Source: Mesorhizobium sp. B2-8-5 (GTDB taxonomy: Bacteria; Pseudomonadota; Alphaproteobacteria; Rhizobiales; Rhizobiaceae). From it: DNA of 64,000 nt. Shown piece after piece: positions 1 to 10,170 of the stretch. The notes under the pieces are model-generated. The model was not told where the DNA came from. It worked only from the letters and a program-made list of their open reading frames with translations, and ran no database searches. Each line of letters starts with the position of its first letter. Within the stretch, counting starts at the first letter, position 1. The DNA lies in the NCBI RefSeq assembly GCF_006440675.2, contig NZ_CP083951.1, positions 5,551,501 to 5,615,500 on the forward strand, given 5' to 3'. The position numbers and the translations under genes were made by a program.

Positions 1-74
1 ATTTGCCGAGAAGGCAGTTCTCCTTGCTGCCGGCTTGCCGTAGGTTTTCTGACGGGGCAATCGAGGAGGCGAAA

Positions 75-779
75 ATGGCGGGCGAAGCCGAGGACAACAA
101 GGCGGCCACGCTGCCGCTGCTGCTTAGCTTCAATGGAGGCTATGTCGATACCGCGGGCTTCCTGGCGCTGCAGGGACTGTTCACGGCGCATGTCACCGGC
201 AATTTCGTCACGCTCGGCGCTTCGCTGGCGCTTGGCACGTCAGGCGCCTTTGCAAAACTTCTGGCTTTGCCGGTCTTCTGCTTCATGGTTATCCTTAGCC
301 GACTTCTATCGTATCCGTTACAAAGCCGGAAGCTGCCGGTCTTCCGGTCATTGTTGGCAATCAAACTGTTGCTGCTGACGGCAGGTGCGATCCTGGCAAT
401 CCGCCTTGGCCCGTTCCCCGACGGAAACAGCTGGGCCGCCATCGTCACCGGCATGGTGCTGGTTTCGGCCATGGCGGTGCAGAATGCCGCGCATCGCGTC
501 CATCTTCCCAGTGCGCCGCCGTCGACGCTGATGACGGGCACCACGACCCAGATCATGCTCGACCTCGCCGATCTCATCCACGGCGCACTGCCCGAGAGCA
601 TGGCCGCGTCCCGATCGCGCCTGGCGCGAATGTCGGTCGCCGTGTTCGTCTTCGCGCTGGGATGTGGGACAGCCGCTTTGCTCTATTCACAAGTCGGAAT
701 GTGGTGTTTTGCGCTGCCGCCGATCGTTGCGATCGTGCCCCTTGTCATGCAGGAAAGCGCACCCGCCACCGTGCAATGA
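75..779 (+). CDS. DUF1275 (YoaK-like) membrane protein
   Basis: Predicted inner-membrane protein of 234 residues in the DUF1275/YoaK family, whose function is unknown. The sequence is a run of hydrophobic segments (about six), beginning with the family-typical N-terminal stretch FNGGYVDTAGFLAL and then HVTGNFVTLG near residues 20-50. The start at 75 is chosen because GAGGAGG lies 6 bases upstream. The reading frame is open further upstream, but that part does not resemble the family. It runs convergent with the next gene, 29 bases away, and shows no operon partner in the window. Family assignment is from recognised motifs; no substrate can be inferred. Confidence 0.85.
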   Translation: MAGEAEDNKAATLPLLLSFNGGYVDTAGFLALQGLFTAHVTGNFVTLGASLALGTSGAFAKLLALPVFCFMVILSRLLSYPLQSRKLPVFRSLLAIKLLLLTAGAILAIRLGPFPDGNSWAAIVTGMVLVSAMAVQNAAHRVHLPSAPPSTLMTGTTTQIMLDLADLIHGALPESMAASRSRLARMSVAVFVFALGCGTAALLYSQVGMWCFALPPIVAIVPLVMQESAPATVQ

Positions 780-808
780 CGTCAAGGTCCGAGCATGGGG
801 CAAACGGC

Positions 809-3046
809 CTACGACTTATCGCTGGTGCCATCCAGATACTGCGTCAGCGCATAGACCAGATGGTAGAAGATACTGGCCGGCACGTCGCTCGCCAGTGAGC
901 GGCCGCGTTCGTCGATGCAGTCGATCCACAAGCCCAGCGGCGCCGGGTCGATGTGCCAGCGGAACAGCCGGCCGACGCGCGCCTCGATCTCCGGCTTGAG
1001 ATCCGGGCCGCCAGACCCGTCGAGCGCGATCGCCGCCTTCACCGCTTCGGCCTGTGGCCAGCTGCGCGAGACCGTGTCGAGCGGCACGCCCTGGCGCGAG
1101 ACGGCGCCATAGGCAAGGCCGGTGGCGCGGTTGAGGCCGTTGGCGATCGCCGAGGCATAGAGTTTCCTGGCGAAGCCGCCGAGCTCCGTCTGGCCGCTGC
1201 GGGCGGCGAAATCGATGAGCAGCGAGGCCCATTCGAAATGGTGGCCGGGCTCGGTCCAGGCGCCCTTGTCGCCGGCGGCGGGCTTCCAGCCGGCGTCGAA
1301 ATATTCGCCCAACGTCCAGCTTTCCGGGTCGAAGAAATGGCTGCGGAAAAGATCGATGATGCGCGCGGCGCGGCGCAGATAGGCGCGGTCTCCGGTCGCC
1401 CGGTGCCAGGCAAGGAAGGCTTCGAGCAGATGCATGTGCGGGTTGGAGCGGCGCTCGCCCTCGCCGTCGGAGGTTTCCAGAAAGCCGGTCATGCGGGCAT
1501 CTTCCAGATGCGCATCGAGGAAGGCGAACGTCTCCTCGCCGAGCCGCAACGCATCGGGATGGCCTGACATATGGGCGTGGGCCAGCGCCAGAAGCACGCA
1601 GGAATGGTCGTAGGCATCCTCGACCGGATCGGCGACCGAGCCGTCGATGTTGAGCGTGCGTACCCAGCCGCCTTTGTCGGTGCGGCCCTGACCTGCCATG
1701 AAGTCGATGCCGTGCGCAATCAGCGTGTCCGCCGGGCCATCCCAGCCGCGCTCCTTGGCGACCGCGAAAGCATAGACCTGACGCGCCTGCGTGCGCATGC
1801 GCTTGGGTTTCATCAGCGGCGAGGCGTCGAAGCCCAGCGCCTCGTGGAAGCCGCCATGGCGCTCGTCGACGCCAATGGTAGACCATAGCGGCAGCGTCTC
1901 CTCGAACAGCCAGTGGCGCACGCGCCGCCGCCAGGCGCCGCTCTCGATGACGCGGTCATGCGCCGGCGTGAACCTGGTTTCGAGCCGGCCGGATTTCTCC
2001 AACTGCTCGACGACCTTCTTGACGTGCTGGCTGTGGCTGACCGGCGCGACGAAAGTGGCGTCGGCGGTGGAGACGATCGCCACGTCCTTCATGCCGATCG
2101 CCGACAGCAGGCGCCCCTCGCTGCGGATATAGGAGTTCTCGCAATCGATGGCGACGACGTCTCCGACGATGACATTGCCCTGCCCATCGGACGGGCCGAC
2201 ATTGAGCAGCGACTGCCATGAACCGAGATCGTTCCAGCGGAAGCCGGCCGGCACCATGGCGATGTCTTTCGCGCGTTCCATGATGGCGTAGTCGATCGAG
2301 GTCGACGGGATCGCGGAATAGAGTTCCAGCGGCATGTAGAGGCCGGACAGATCGCTGGTCGCAGCCTTGTAGGCGGCCTCCGTCGCCCGCCAGATTTTCG
2401 GTTCATGGGCCGCGAAGGCGTCGCGCATGGCGCCGGCGCGGAACAGGAAGATACCGGTGTTCCAGTAGAAGCTGCCGGCGTCCAGATAGGCCTGCGCGGT
2501 GGCGAGATCGGGCTTTTCGACGAAGCGCGAGACGTCGAAGACGCCGTCCTTGCCGGCCCCGACCTCGATATAGCCATAGCCGGTCTCGGGCTGTGTCGGT
2601 TTCAGGCCGAACACAACGAGCCGGCCGGCATTTGCCGCGCCGGCGCCCGCCTCGATGCTTTGCCAGAACTGACGAGGCGTCGATATTTCGTGGTCGGACG
2701 GCACCACCAGCACCAGCTCGTCGCCATATTCGGAGAGCGTGCGCAAGCTGGCAAGCGCCGCCGCGGCTGCCGTGTTGCGACCTGTCGGCTCGAACAGCGG
2801 TCCGCCGCCGGCCAGATCGAGACCGGCAAGGTCGGCATGGACGCGGTCGGCGTGACGTTCCGCGGCGATCAGGAAAATCGGTGTCTCGCCTTGCGGGCGC
2901 GCCGCCAGCCGGCGCAAGGTCTTAGCCAGCATCGAGCCGTCGCCCGAGAAATCGTGGAACTGCTTGGGGTTGTCCTCGCGCGACAGCGGCCACAGCCGCG
3001 AGCCGACGCCGCCGCTCATGACGAAACTGACGATGCGCTGGCTCAT
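809..3046 (-). CDS. Mannose-1-phosphate guanylyltransferase fused to AGE-family epimerase/isomerase
   Basis: Two-domain protein of 745 residues. Residues 1-350 are a GDP-mannose pyrophosphorylase: the nucleotide-binding loop MSGGVGSRLWPLSR is near the N-terminus, and FVEKPD and WNDLGSW follow. Residues about 375-745 are an alpha/alpha barrel of the N-acylglucosamine 2-epimerase / mannose isomerase (AGE) type, with family histidine patterns such as YDHSC, HMHLLEAF and GHHFEW. Together the two halves could convert fructose-6-P to mannose-6-P and make GDP-mannose from mannose-1-P, a phosphomannomutase linking the two steps. Usual ManC proteins carry a cupin isomerase instead; one is present at 60400. 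The ATG at 3046 is preferred over an in-frame TTG 15 bases upstream because it has AGGG at a suitable distance. The substrate of the AGE half is inferred. Confidence 0.85.
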   Translation of the reverse strand: MSQRIVSFVMSGGVGSRLWPLSREDNPKQFHDFSGDGSMLAKTLRRLAARPQGETPIFLIAAERHADRVHADLAGLDLAGGGPLFEPTGRNTAAAAALASLRTLSEYGDELVLVVPSDHEISTPRQFWQSIEAGAGAANAGRLVVFGLKPTQPETGYGYIEVGAGKDGVFDVSRFVEKPDLATAQAYLDAGSFYWNTGIFLFRAGAMRDAFAAHEPKIWRATEAAYKAATSDLSGLYMPLELYSAIPSTSIDYAIMERAKDIAMVPAGFRWNDLGSWQSLLNVGPSDGQGNVIVGDVVAIDCENSYIRSEGRLLSAIGMKDVAIVSTADATFVAPVSHSQHVKKVVEQLEKSGRLETRFTPAHDRVIESGAWRRRVRHWLFEETLPLWSTIGVDERHGGFHEALGFDASPLMKPKRMRTQARQVYAFAVAKERGWDGPADTLIAHGIDFMAGQGRTDKGGWVRTLNIDGSVADPVEDAYDHSCVLLALAHAHMSGHPDALRLGEETFAFLDAHLEDARMTGFLETSDGEGERRSNPHMHLLEAFLAWHRATGDRAYLRRAARIIDLFRSHFFDPESWTLGEYFDAGWKPAAGDKGAWTEPGHHFEWASLLIDFAARSGQTELGGFARKLYASAIANGLNRATGLAYGAVSRQGVPLDTVSRSWPQAEAVKAAIALDGSGGPDLKPEIEARVGRLFRWHIDPAPLGLWIDCIDERGRSLASDVPASIFYHLVYALTQYLDGTSDKS

Positions 3047-3236
3047 GAACGACCCTGTCAAAAGTCTGGCTCCGATGGGACGGCCTTACGACAAAAGCCT
3101 TTAAGCCCCCCTTTAGCTGACAGCCAATCCTATGCCATTCGGGCAAGCTTCGCGAAAGAAAGGAAATGCGACACAAGTGCTGCCATTGCCGCTTGCAGGA
3201 TCGGAAAGCGGCAGCTATAAGCCCGCGGTCTGGTCA

Positions 3237-3313
3237 CGGAGTGTAGCGCAGTCTGGTAGCGCACCTCGTTCGGGACGAGGGGGTCGCAGGTTCAAATCCT
3301 GCCACTCCGACCA
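3237..3313 (+). tRNA. tRNA-Pro (anticodon CGG)
   Basis: A 77-base cloverleaf. The acceptor arms CGGAGTG and CACTCCG pair perfectly, followed by discriminator A and an encoded CCA. The anticodon stem is CCTCG/CGAGG with loop TTCGGGA, giving anticodon CGG, which reads CCG proline codons. The T-arm has GGTTCAAATCC. A likely sigma-70 promoter is just upstream: TTGCAG (3193-3198), a 17-base spacer, then TATAAG (3216-3221). Confidence 0.97.
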
Positions 3314-3372
3314 GAAAAAACAAGCACTTGGCTTTTCCCGAAATTGCTACCCGCCTGAAATCAGGACTGGCG

Positions 3373-3738
3373 TCAATCGTCGCCGTGGCTCTCCGGCAGA
3401 TGACGCTGTAGTTCCATCGCGTCGTGGAGAACGCGGCCAATTCCGATGACCTGGAGCGTCATCCGATAGAGCAGGAAATGGCGCGGTCGTAGCACAATGC
3501 CATGTTCGGTCCGCGCGCGGTCCCGACTATGGCGCAGGTGGTAGCTGCGGATCTTGTTGCCCAGTTCCGCGCGGGCGATGCTGCCGGCCCGTTGGGGATC
3601 GGCGACAATGTCGCGCAGGGTCACCATCAGCAGCCGTTGGTAGCGAATACGCGCAATCTCGCCGAAATTGACTTCCGTGTAGGCGAGTATTTGAACGATG
3701 TCTTCCTTCGCGGCCGCGGAAAGCCGGTATAGGACCAT
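3373..3738 (-). CDS. parE: ParE/RelE-family toxin of a type II toxin-antitoxin pair
   Basis: Toxin of 121 residues. ParE toxins typically poison DNA gyrase; RelE-fold relatives cut mRNA. The N-terminus VLYRLSAAAKEDIVQI is a classic ParE start, and the C-terminal part (GIVLRPRHFLLYRM, then IGRVLHD) matches the core strands of the fold. It lies 4 bases after the antitoxin stop codon, so the two are surely co-transcribed and translationally coupled. It is somewhat longer than the common 95-105 residues. The open frame continues upstream through the antitoxin gene in another frame, so the ATG at 3738 is the sensible start. The pair sits just downstream of the tRNA, on the opposite strand. Confidence 0.87.
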   Translation of the reverse strand: MVLYRLSAAAKEDIVQILAYTEVNFGEIARIRYQRLLMVTLRDIVADPQRAGSIARAELGNKIRSYHLRHSRDRARTEHGIVLRPRHFLLYRMTLQVIGIGRVLHDAMELQRHLPESHGDD

Positions 3739-3742
3739 GGCC

Positions 3743-4036
3743 TTACAAGCCGGTTTTTTTCGCGCGTAAGCTTGCCTGTTGCCCCAGGCCATCCATAAAT
3801 TTTTCGACGCCGTCTTCAGTAACATCCTCGAAACGGCCTTGTTCGATGTCGTGGAAGCCGATGTTGGCGGCCTCCCTGAGCGCAGCGAGCTTTGCCTTCT
3901 CCCTCGCCTCGCGCTGCTCGACCAGCCGCAAGCCGTCACGCAACACCTCGCTGGCGTTCTGATAACGCCCGGTTTTCACCAGTCGGTCGATCACCTCTTC
4001 GAGGTGTTCCGTCAGGACAACATTGCGTGTCGGCAT
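3743..4036 (-). CDS. parD: ParD-family antitoxin
   Basis: Antitoxin of 97 residues. The N-terminal 45 residues form a ribbon-helix-helix DNA-binding domain (VVLTEHLEEVIDRLVKTGRY, then NASEVLRDGLRLVE). The C-terminal half is charged and helical and would wrap the toxin. It is the first gene of the pair with the ParE-like toxin, in the normal ParD-then-ParE order. ParD proteins repress their own promoter, and a 13-base palindrome 43 bases upstream of the start (4079-4091) is a candidate operator. GGAG precedes the ATG. Confidence 0.9.
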   Translation of the reverse strand: MPTRNVVLTEHLEEVIDRLVKTGRYQNASEVLRDGLRLVEQREAREKAKLAALREAANIGFHDIEQGRFEDVTEDGVEKFMDGLGQQASLRAKKTGL

Positions 4037-4078
4037 CGCGATATCAGCTCCAATTCAACAGGCACGATACAAGGACAT

Positions 4079-4091
4079 GGCATATTATGCC
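4079..4091. promoter_or_regulatory. Candidate ParD operator (palindrome)
   Basis: GGCATA-T-TATGCC, a perfect 6+1+6 palindrome in the upstream region of the antitoxin gene. On the minus strand TTGGCA overlaps it and could be a -35 element, with a poor -10 about 17 bases further on. Position and symmetry fit autorepression by a ribbon-helix-helix antitoxin. Binding is inferred. Confidence 0.45.
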
Positions 4092-4249
4092 AATGGTTAT
4101 TGCGGTCAGCGCCGTCGAAGGATGGCCTGACCTTCGAAAACAGAATCGCGCGGCAACGCTCGACAACAGTTTCTCAGTTTGGCCTAATGGCAACCCGCTA
4201 TGCTTTCGAGATGCGCGGGACTGTAAGACGGCGAACCAGGGTTGAGGGT

Positions 4250-4585
4250 ATGAAGTTCACGCCGACGGCCATTGCACCGACACTCGTGTTTTTCCTGTTC
4301 GCGGCCGGCTGTTCATCGACCACGGCGTCGATCAGCCCGGCGAAGTACGACAAAATGAACTGCCCCGAGCTCAATAATGCGGTCGGCGACACCGCCACCG
4401 ATATTTCACGCACCGCAATCGCCCGCGGCAAGGTCGCCAACACGAGCGTGCCGACGTGGCTGCTCGGCGGCGAGCGCGTGAAGACGGTGGTGGCCAATCG
4501 CGAAACCGCCCGGATCGACAGGCTGCAGCAACAGCAGCAGGCGATCGTCGCCACGCGGAGGCAGAGGTGCCCATCCTCGCAGTGA
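4250..4585 (+). CDS. Small lipoprotein of unknown function
   Basis: Protein of 111 residues with a lipoprotein signal peptide: MKFTPT, a hydrophobic core, and a lipobox ending AAGC with the lipidated Cys at about residue 21. The mature part has one CPEL motif, a helical middle (NAVGDTATDISRTAIARG) and a glutamine-rich coiled segment (RLQQQQQAI) near the end, followed by a second Cys. Similar short lipoproteins are common in Rhizobiales and have no assigned role. The ATG at 4250 is chosen for the signal peptide; GAGGG lies just upstream. It is monocistronic and convergent with the peptide ABC operon. A palindromic repeat follows its stop directly. Confidence 0.7.
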   Translation: MKFTPTAIAPTLVFFLFAAGCSSTTASISPAKYDKMNCPELNNAVGDTATDISRTAIARGKVANTSVPTWLLGGERVKTVVANRETARIDRLQQQQQAIVATRRQRCPSSQ

Positions 4586-4586
4586 A

Positions 4587-4650
4587 CCTGAAGCGCGTCG
4601 CGCCGAACGGATTCAGGCGATGCCGCCGCACACTTTTGGGCGACATGCAT
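4587..4650. repeat. Truncated copy of composite palindromic repeat
   Basis: Starts right after the lipoprotein stop codon. The first part (GAAGCGCGTCGCGCCGAACG, then GATTCAGGCG) resembles the left palindrome of the composite element seen at 46916 and 55299. The last part (CCGCACACTTTTGGGCGACA, then TGC) is the right half of the second palindrome. The inner section is missing, so this looks like a copy with an internal deletion. Confidence 0.7.
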
Positions 4651-4674
4651 TAGCCTGGCTGGGCTCGCCCCGCC

Positions 4675-6294
<1,620 letters not shown>

Positions 6295-6295
6295 C

Positions 6296-7420
6296 TCAGC
6301 GGTCCTTGGGATCGAGCGCGTCGCGCAGGCCGTCGCCGACGAAGTTCAGGGCAAACAGCGTCGAGACGAGGAAGAAGGCCGGGAACAAAAGCAGCCAGTT
6401 GGCGTAGCCGATGTTCTTGGCGCCGACCGAGATCAGCACGCCCCAGCTGGTCATCGGCTCCTGCACGCCTAGACCGAGGAAGGACAGGAAGCTCTCCAGG
6501 ATGATGACCTGCGGCACCAAGAGCGTCATGTAGATGACCACCGGGCCAAGCAGGTTGGGGATGACATGGCGCAACAGGATGCCGCGCTGGCCGACGCCCA
6601 TGGCCTCCGCCGCCTGGACATATTCCTGCCTGCGGATCGACAGCGCCTGGCCGCGCACGATGCGCGCCATGTCGAGCCACAACACAGCGCCGACGGCCAG
6701 GAACATCAGCACGAAGTTGCGGCCGAAAAACACCACCAACATGATGACGAAGAAGATGAAGGGCAGCGAATAGAGCACGTCGACAATGCGCATCATCACC
6801 TCGTCGACCTTGCCACCGGAGAAGCCCGCGGTCGCGCCATAGATGACGCCGATGACGCCGGCGACGACGCCGGCGAGCAGGCCGATGGCCAAAGAGATGC
6901 GTCCGGCCATCAGCGTGCGCGAAAGCAGGTCGCGGCCGGTGTTGTCGGTGCCGAAGAAGAAATATTGCTGCTTCACGGCCGAGCTCATCGTCACTTCGAG
7001 ACCGTCGGGCGACTTGTTCTCGATCCTGGTGTCGTCGAAGGCGTCGGAGCGGTCGAGATAGCGGATGTTGCGGTCGTCGATCGGCTTGGTCGAGGTGACG
7101 GTGACGACGATGCGATTGCCGTCCTGGTGCCATTCCTTGATGTCGGCGCGCATGCGCTTGATGGCGTCGCCCAGCGCACCCTGGATCATGTCGGGTTTCG
7201 GATAGGCCGAAAGGCTCGGCGGCATGCGCACATAGTCGCCATAGATGGTGGTGTATTCATGCGGCACGACCCACGGACCGCAAATGCTGGTGACGGCGAT
7301 GAAGGCCAGGTAATAGAGGCTGAGCATCGCGGCGCGGTTGCGCTTGAGCCGAGCCCAGGCATTGCCCCAGAGCGAGCGGCCGACGATCGGCTCGGGTACG
7401 GCGACGGCGAGGTCAGTCAT
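6296..7420 (-). CDS. oppC: Oligopeptide ABC transporter permease OppC
   Basis: Inner-membrane permease of 374 residues. One N-terminal membrane helix (residues about 35-55) is followed by a long periplasmic stretch to about residue 160, then a five-helix core with the permease EAA-type loop (AAEAMGVGQRGILLRHVIPN), which contacts the ATPase. The ATG at 7420 (MTDLAVAVPE) overlaps the end of oppB by 8 bases; an upstream in-frame start gives a less typical N-terminus. The periplasmic insertion between helices 1 and 2 is longer than in many OppC proteins. Pairs with OppB to form the channel. Confidence 0.9.
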   Translation of the reverse strand: MTDLAVAVPEPIVGRSLWGNAWARLKRNRAAMLSLYYLAFIAVTSICGPWVVPHEYTTIYGDYVRMPPSLSAYPKPDMIQGALGDAIKRMRADIKEWHQDGNRIVVTVTSTKPIDDRNIRYLDRSDAFDDTRIENKSPDGLEVTMSSAVKQQYFFFGTDNTGRDLLSRTLMAGRISLAIGLLAGVVAGVIGVIYGATAGFSGGKVDEVMMRIVDVLYSLPFIFFVIMLVVFFGRNFVLMFLAVGAVLWLDMARIVRGQALSIRRQEYVQAAEAMGVGQRGILLRHVIPNLLGPVVIYMTLLVPQVIILESFLSFLGLGVQEPMTSWGVLISVGAKNIGYANWLLLFPAFFLVSTLFALNFVGDGLRDALDPKDR

Positions 7421-8336
7421 AGCGCACCCTCGGGTCGACGACCGCATAGAGCAGGTCGACGATCAGGTTGAAGACGATGGTGAAAAGCGCGATCACCACC
7501 ACGGTTCCCATGACCAGCGTATAGTCGCGGTTGAGGGCTGCATCGACGAAGTAGCGGCCGACGCCGGGGATGGAGAAGATCGTCTCGACGATGATCGAAC
7601 CGGTCAACAGCGCGGCGGCCGCCGGGCCGCTGAAGGAGACGATCGGCAGCACGGCGCCGCGCAGCGCGTGCTTGACCACCACCGACCAGTCGGAGAGACC
7701 GAGGGCGCGCGCCGTGCGGATATGGTGCGAACGCAGGCTCTCGATCATGGAGCCGCGCATCAGGCGGGCGACGATGGCGATCTGCGGCAAGGCCAGCGTC
7801 AGCACCGGGCCGACCTTGTTGATGAAGGCGCCGTCGCTCCAGCCACCGATCGGCAAGAGCTTCCAGGACAGCCCGAAGACGAGCTGGATCACCGGCGCAA
7901 TGACGAAGGTCGGGATGGTGCTGCCGGCGGTGGCCAAGGCGATCACCGAATAATCGCCTATTTTGTTCTGGTTGAGCGCGGCGATGGTGCCCAGGATGGA
8001 GCCCAGCAGCAGCGCCAGCACCAGCGCCGAGGTGCCGATCTGGATGGAGATCGGCAGGCCCTTGGCGAAGAGTTCGGTGACGGTGAAATCCGGCAGGTTG
8101 TAGCTCGGGCCGAAACTGCCGCGCAAAAGATTGCCGAGATAGTGAACATATTGCAGCCAGAGCGGATCGTTGAGGCCGAACTGGGCTTCGAGATTGGCCC
8201 TGATCTCGGGGCTCAGGCCCCGCTCCTGGTTGAACGGGCCGCCAGGGGCGACGCGGATCAGGAAAAACGCCACCGTCACGATGACGAATAGCGTGGGGAT
8301 GGCGGTCAACAGCCGCCGGAAGACATAACGCAGCAT
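7413..8336 (-). CDS. oppB: Oligopeptide ABC transporter permease OppB
   Basis: Inner-membrane permease of 307 residues, matching the OppB/DppB family end to end: MLRYVFRRLLTAIPTLFVIV at the N-terminus, the RVAPGGPF motif after helix 1, five more helices, and the coupling loop TARALGLSDWSVVVKHALRG. It ends with the typical DPRVRYD tail. Partner of OppC, which starts inside its last codons. It is separated from oppA by 174 bases that contain a strong hairpin, so permease levels are probably below those of the binding protein. Confidence 0.93.
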   Translation of the reverse strand: MLRYVFRRLLTAIPTLFVIVTVAFFLIRVAPGGPFNQERGLSPEIRANLEAQFGLNDPLWLQYVHYLGNLLRGSFGPSYNLPDFTVTELFAKGLPISIQIGTSALVLALLLGSILGTIAALNQNKIGDYSVIALATAGSTIPTFVIAPVIQLVFGLSWKLLPIGGWSDGAFINKVGPVLTLALPQIAIVARLMRGSMIESLRSHHIRTARALGLSDWSVVVKHALRGAVLPIVSFSGPAAAALLTGSIIVETIFSIPGVGRYFVDAALNRDYTLVMGTVVVIALFTIVFNLIVDLLYAVVDPRVRYD

Positions 8337-8464
8337 CGGCGCCCCGCTTCAGCCAGGGCGACAGCTCTCCAGACGAGACCGTGGCGCGCTGGCATCTCTG
8401 ATCTTCGCACCGGCATGCCCGAAAATCCAATCCGACTTTCGGCCCGGCACGATGACAGACCGAG

Positions 8465-8493
8465 GCCGCCGCTCCCAAAAAGAGAGCGGCGGC
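8465..8493 (-). terminator. Intercistronic hairpin between oppA and oppB
   Basis: Perfect 10-bp stem (GCCGCCGCTC with GAGCGGCGGC) and a 9-base loop, 17 bases after the oppA stop. There is no T-run on the minus strand after it, so it is more likely an mRNA-stabilising or attenuating hairpin than a full terminator. Such hairpins commonly raise the amount of binding protein over permease. Confidence 0.6.
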
Positions 8494-8510
8494 ACGGCCA
8501 AGGTTTCTTG

Positions 8511-10103
8511 TCAGTCCTTGGAGATGAAGCGGGACGGATGAATGTCCATCACATTGTCGTCGAAGCCATGCAGCTTCGAGGAAACGATGTCGTGGTAGCT
8601 GTAGTAGAGAAGCGGGATCTCGCCGACATCGTCGACGAGGATGCGCTCGGCTGCGGCGAGGTCCTTCATGCGCTCCTCGGGCTTGCCGCCCGCGGCGGCC
8701 GCCTTGTCCATGGCGGCTTCATAGGCAGGGCTGTTGTAGTTCGAGTAGTTGTTGCCGCTTGCCTTGCGCGAGATGCCGAGGAAGGTCTCCGGATCCTTGT
8801 AGTCGGCGATCCAGGCGGCGCGGGCGACGTCGTAATTGCCCTTCTGCTCGAGGAAGCCGTAGTGGGTCTTGGTGTCGGTGTTGAGCAGAGTCACCTCGAC
8901 GCCGAGCGGCTTCAGCTGTTCCTGGATGGCGACCGCCGTGTTCTTATGGTTCTCCGAGGTGTTGTAGCGGATCTCCATCTTCAACGGATGCTCGGGTGTA
9001 TAGCCTAGTTTTTCCAGGATCTTCTTGGCCTCGTCCTCGCGGTCGATCTGCGGCATGTCGGCGTATTTGGCCAGTGCCGGCGTGTAGCCCTCGATGCCCG
9101 GAGGCACCATCGAATATCCGGGCAGCATCGAGTTCTGCCAGACCTTCTCGGCGAGGAAGTCGCGGTCGATCGCCATCGAGATTGCGTTGCGCAACTCGAC
9201 ATTGTCCCACGGCGCCTTGTCTGTCTTGATCGCGTAATAATAAGTGCCGAGATATGGCCCGACACGGACCTGGTCACCGAATTTGGTCTTGAGATCGGCG
9301 AGTTGCTCAGTTGGCAGGTCGCCATAGCTGTCGAGTTCACCGGCCTCGAAACGCTTCATCGCCGACGAGCGATCCTCGGTCGGGATGTAGTTGACCACGT
9401 CGAGCTTGACGCTCGCGGCGTCCCAGAACTTCGGGTTTTTGACCAATTTCATATGGTCGTTGGGAACCCACTCCGCCAGCGTATAGGCGCCGTTGGAGAC
9501 CAGCTTGCCCGGCTTGATCCAGTCGGCGCCGAGCTTGTCGATGGAAGCCTTGTTGACCGGATAGGTCGCCTGGTGGGTCAGCATCTCCAGGAAGTAGGGT
9601 GTCGGAGCCTTCAGCGTGACTTCAAGCGTGTTGGCGTCGATCGCCTTCACGCCCATATCCTCGGCCTTGCCTTTTTTGGTGTTGAAGTCCTCCGCGCCCT
9701 TCACCGGATAGAGCATCGAGGCGTATTCCGCAGCGGTGGCCGGATCTTCCAGCCGACGGAACGAATAGACAAAGTCGTCCGCCGTCACCGGGGTGCCGTC
9801 CGACCAGAGGCCGTCCTTGCGCAGCTTGAAGGTGTATACGGTGCCGTCATCCGATACCGTCCAACTTTCGGCGGCGCCCGGAATGAGGTTCGTCTTCTGG
9901 TCATGCATGGCCAGGCCCTGGAACAGGTCGCGTATGATATCGGCTTCATAGACTGTCGATGTCTTGTGCGGATCGACCGTCTCCGCCTCGGCGGCGGCGC
10001 CGCGGTTGTAGATGGTCTCGGCGAAGGCCGGCGTGTACAAGGTGCCGGCGGCCAGAGCCATGGTGGTGGCGAACACCGTCGCCTTCAGCATGTTTTTCAG
10101 CAT
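8511..10103 (-). CDS. oppA: Oligopeptide-binding periplasmic protein OppA
   Basis: Solute-binding protein of 530 residues (SBP family 5). A Sec signal peptide covers residues 1-28, ending TPAFA|E. The mature part carries family motifs: ETVDPHKTSTVYEADIIRDL, the LRKDGLWSDGTPVTADDFVY signature, and later RNAISMAIDR. Similarity is closest to E. coli-type OppA, which captures short peptides and hands them to OppBC. First gene of the operon; AGGGAGAG precedes the ATG. A 15-base palindrome in the upstream region (10171-10185) may be a regulatory site. Confidence 0.92.
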   Translation of the reverse strand: MLKNMLKATVFATTMALAAGTLYTPAFAETIYNRGAAAEAETVDPHKTSTVYEADIIRDLFQGLAMHDQKTNLIPGAAESWTVSDDGTVYTFKLRKDGLWSDGTPVTADDFVYSFRRLEDPATAAEYASMLYPVKGAEDFNTKKGKAEDMGVKAIDANTLEVTLKAPTPYFLEMLTHQATYPVNKASIDKLGADWIKPGKLVSNGAYTLAEWVPNDHMKLVKNPKFWDAASVKLDVVNYIPTEDRSSAMKRFEAGELDSYGDLPTEQLADLKTKFGDQVRVGPYLGTYYYAIKTDKAPWDNVELRNAISMAIDRDFLAEKVWQNSMLPGYSMVPPGIEGYTPALAKYADMPQIDREDEAKKILEKLGYTPEHPLKMEIRYNTSENHKNTAVAIQEQLKPLGVEVTLLNTDTKTHYGFLEQKGNYDVARAAWIADYKDPETFLGISRKASGNNYSNYNSPAYEAAMDKAAAAGGKPEERMKDLAAAERILVDDVGEIPLLYYSYHDIVSSKLHGFDDNVMDIHPSRFISKD

Positions 10104-10170
10104 GAAGTCTCTCCCTGTCGGCGCAGCCCCTCAGCCGCGCCTTTTTAAGTTTTGACACCCCGGAACCGTT

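Noticed and set aside
3132..3449. Open frame through the tRNA gene
   Set aside because: It overlaps the complete tRNA-Pro and has no coding features.
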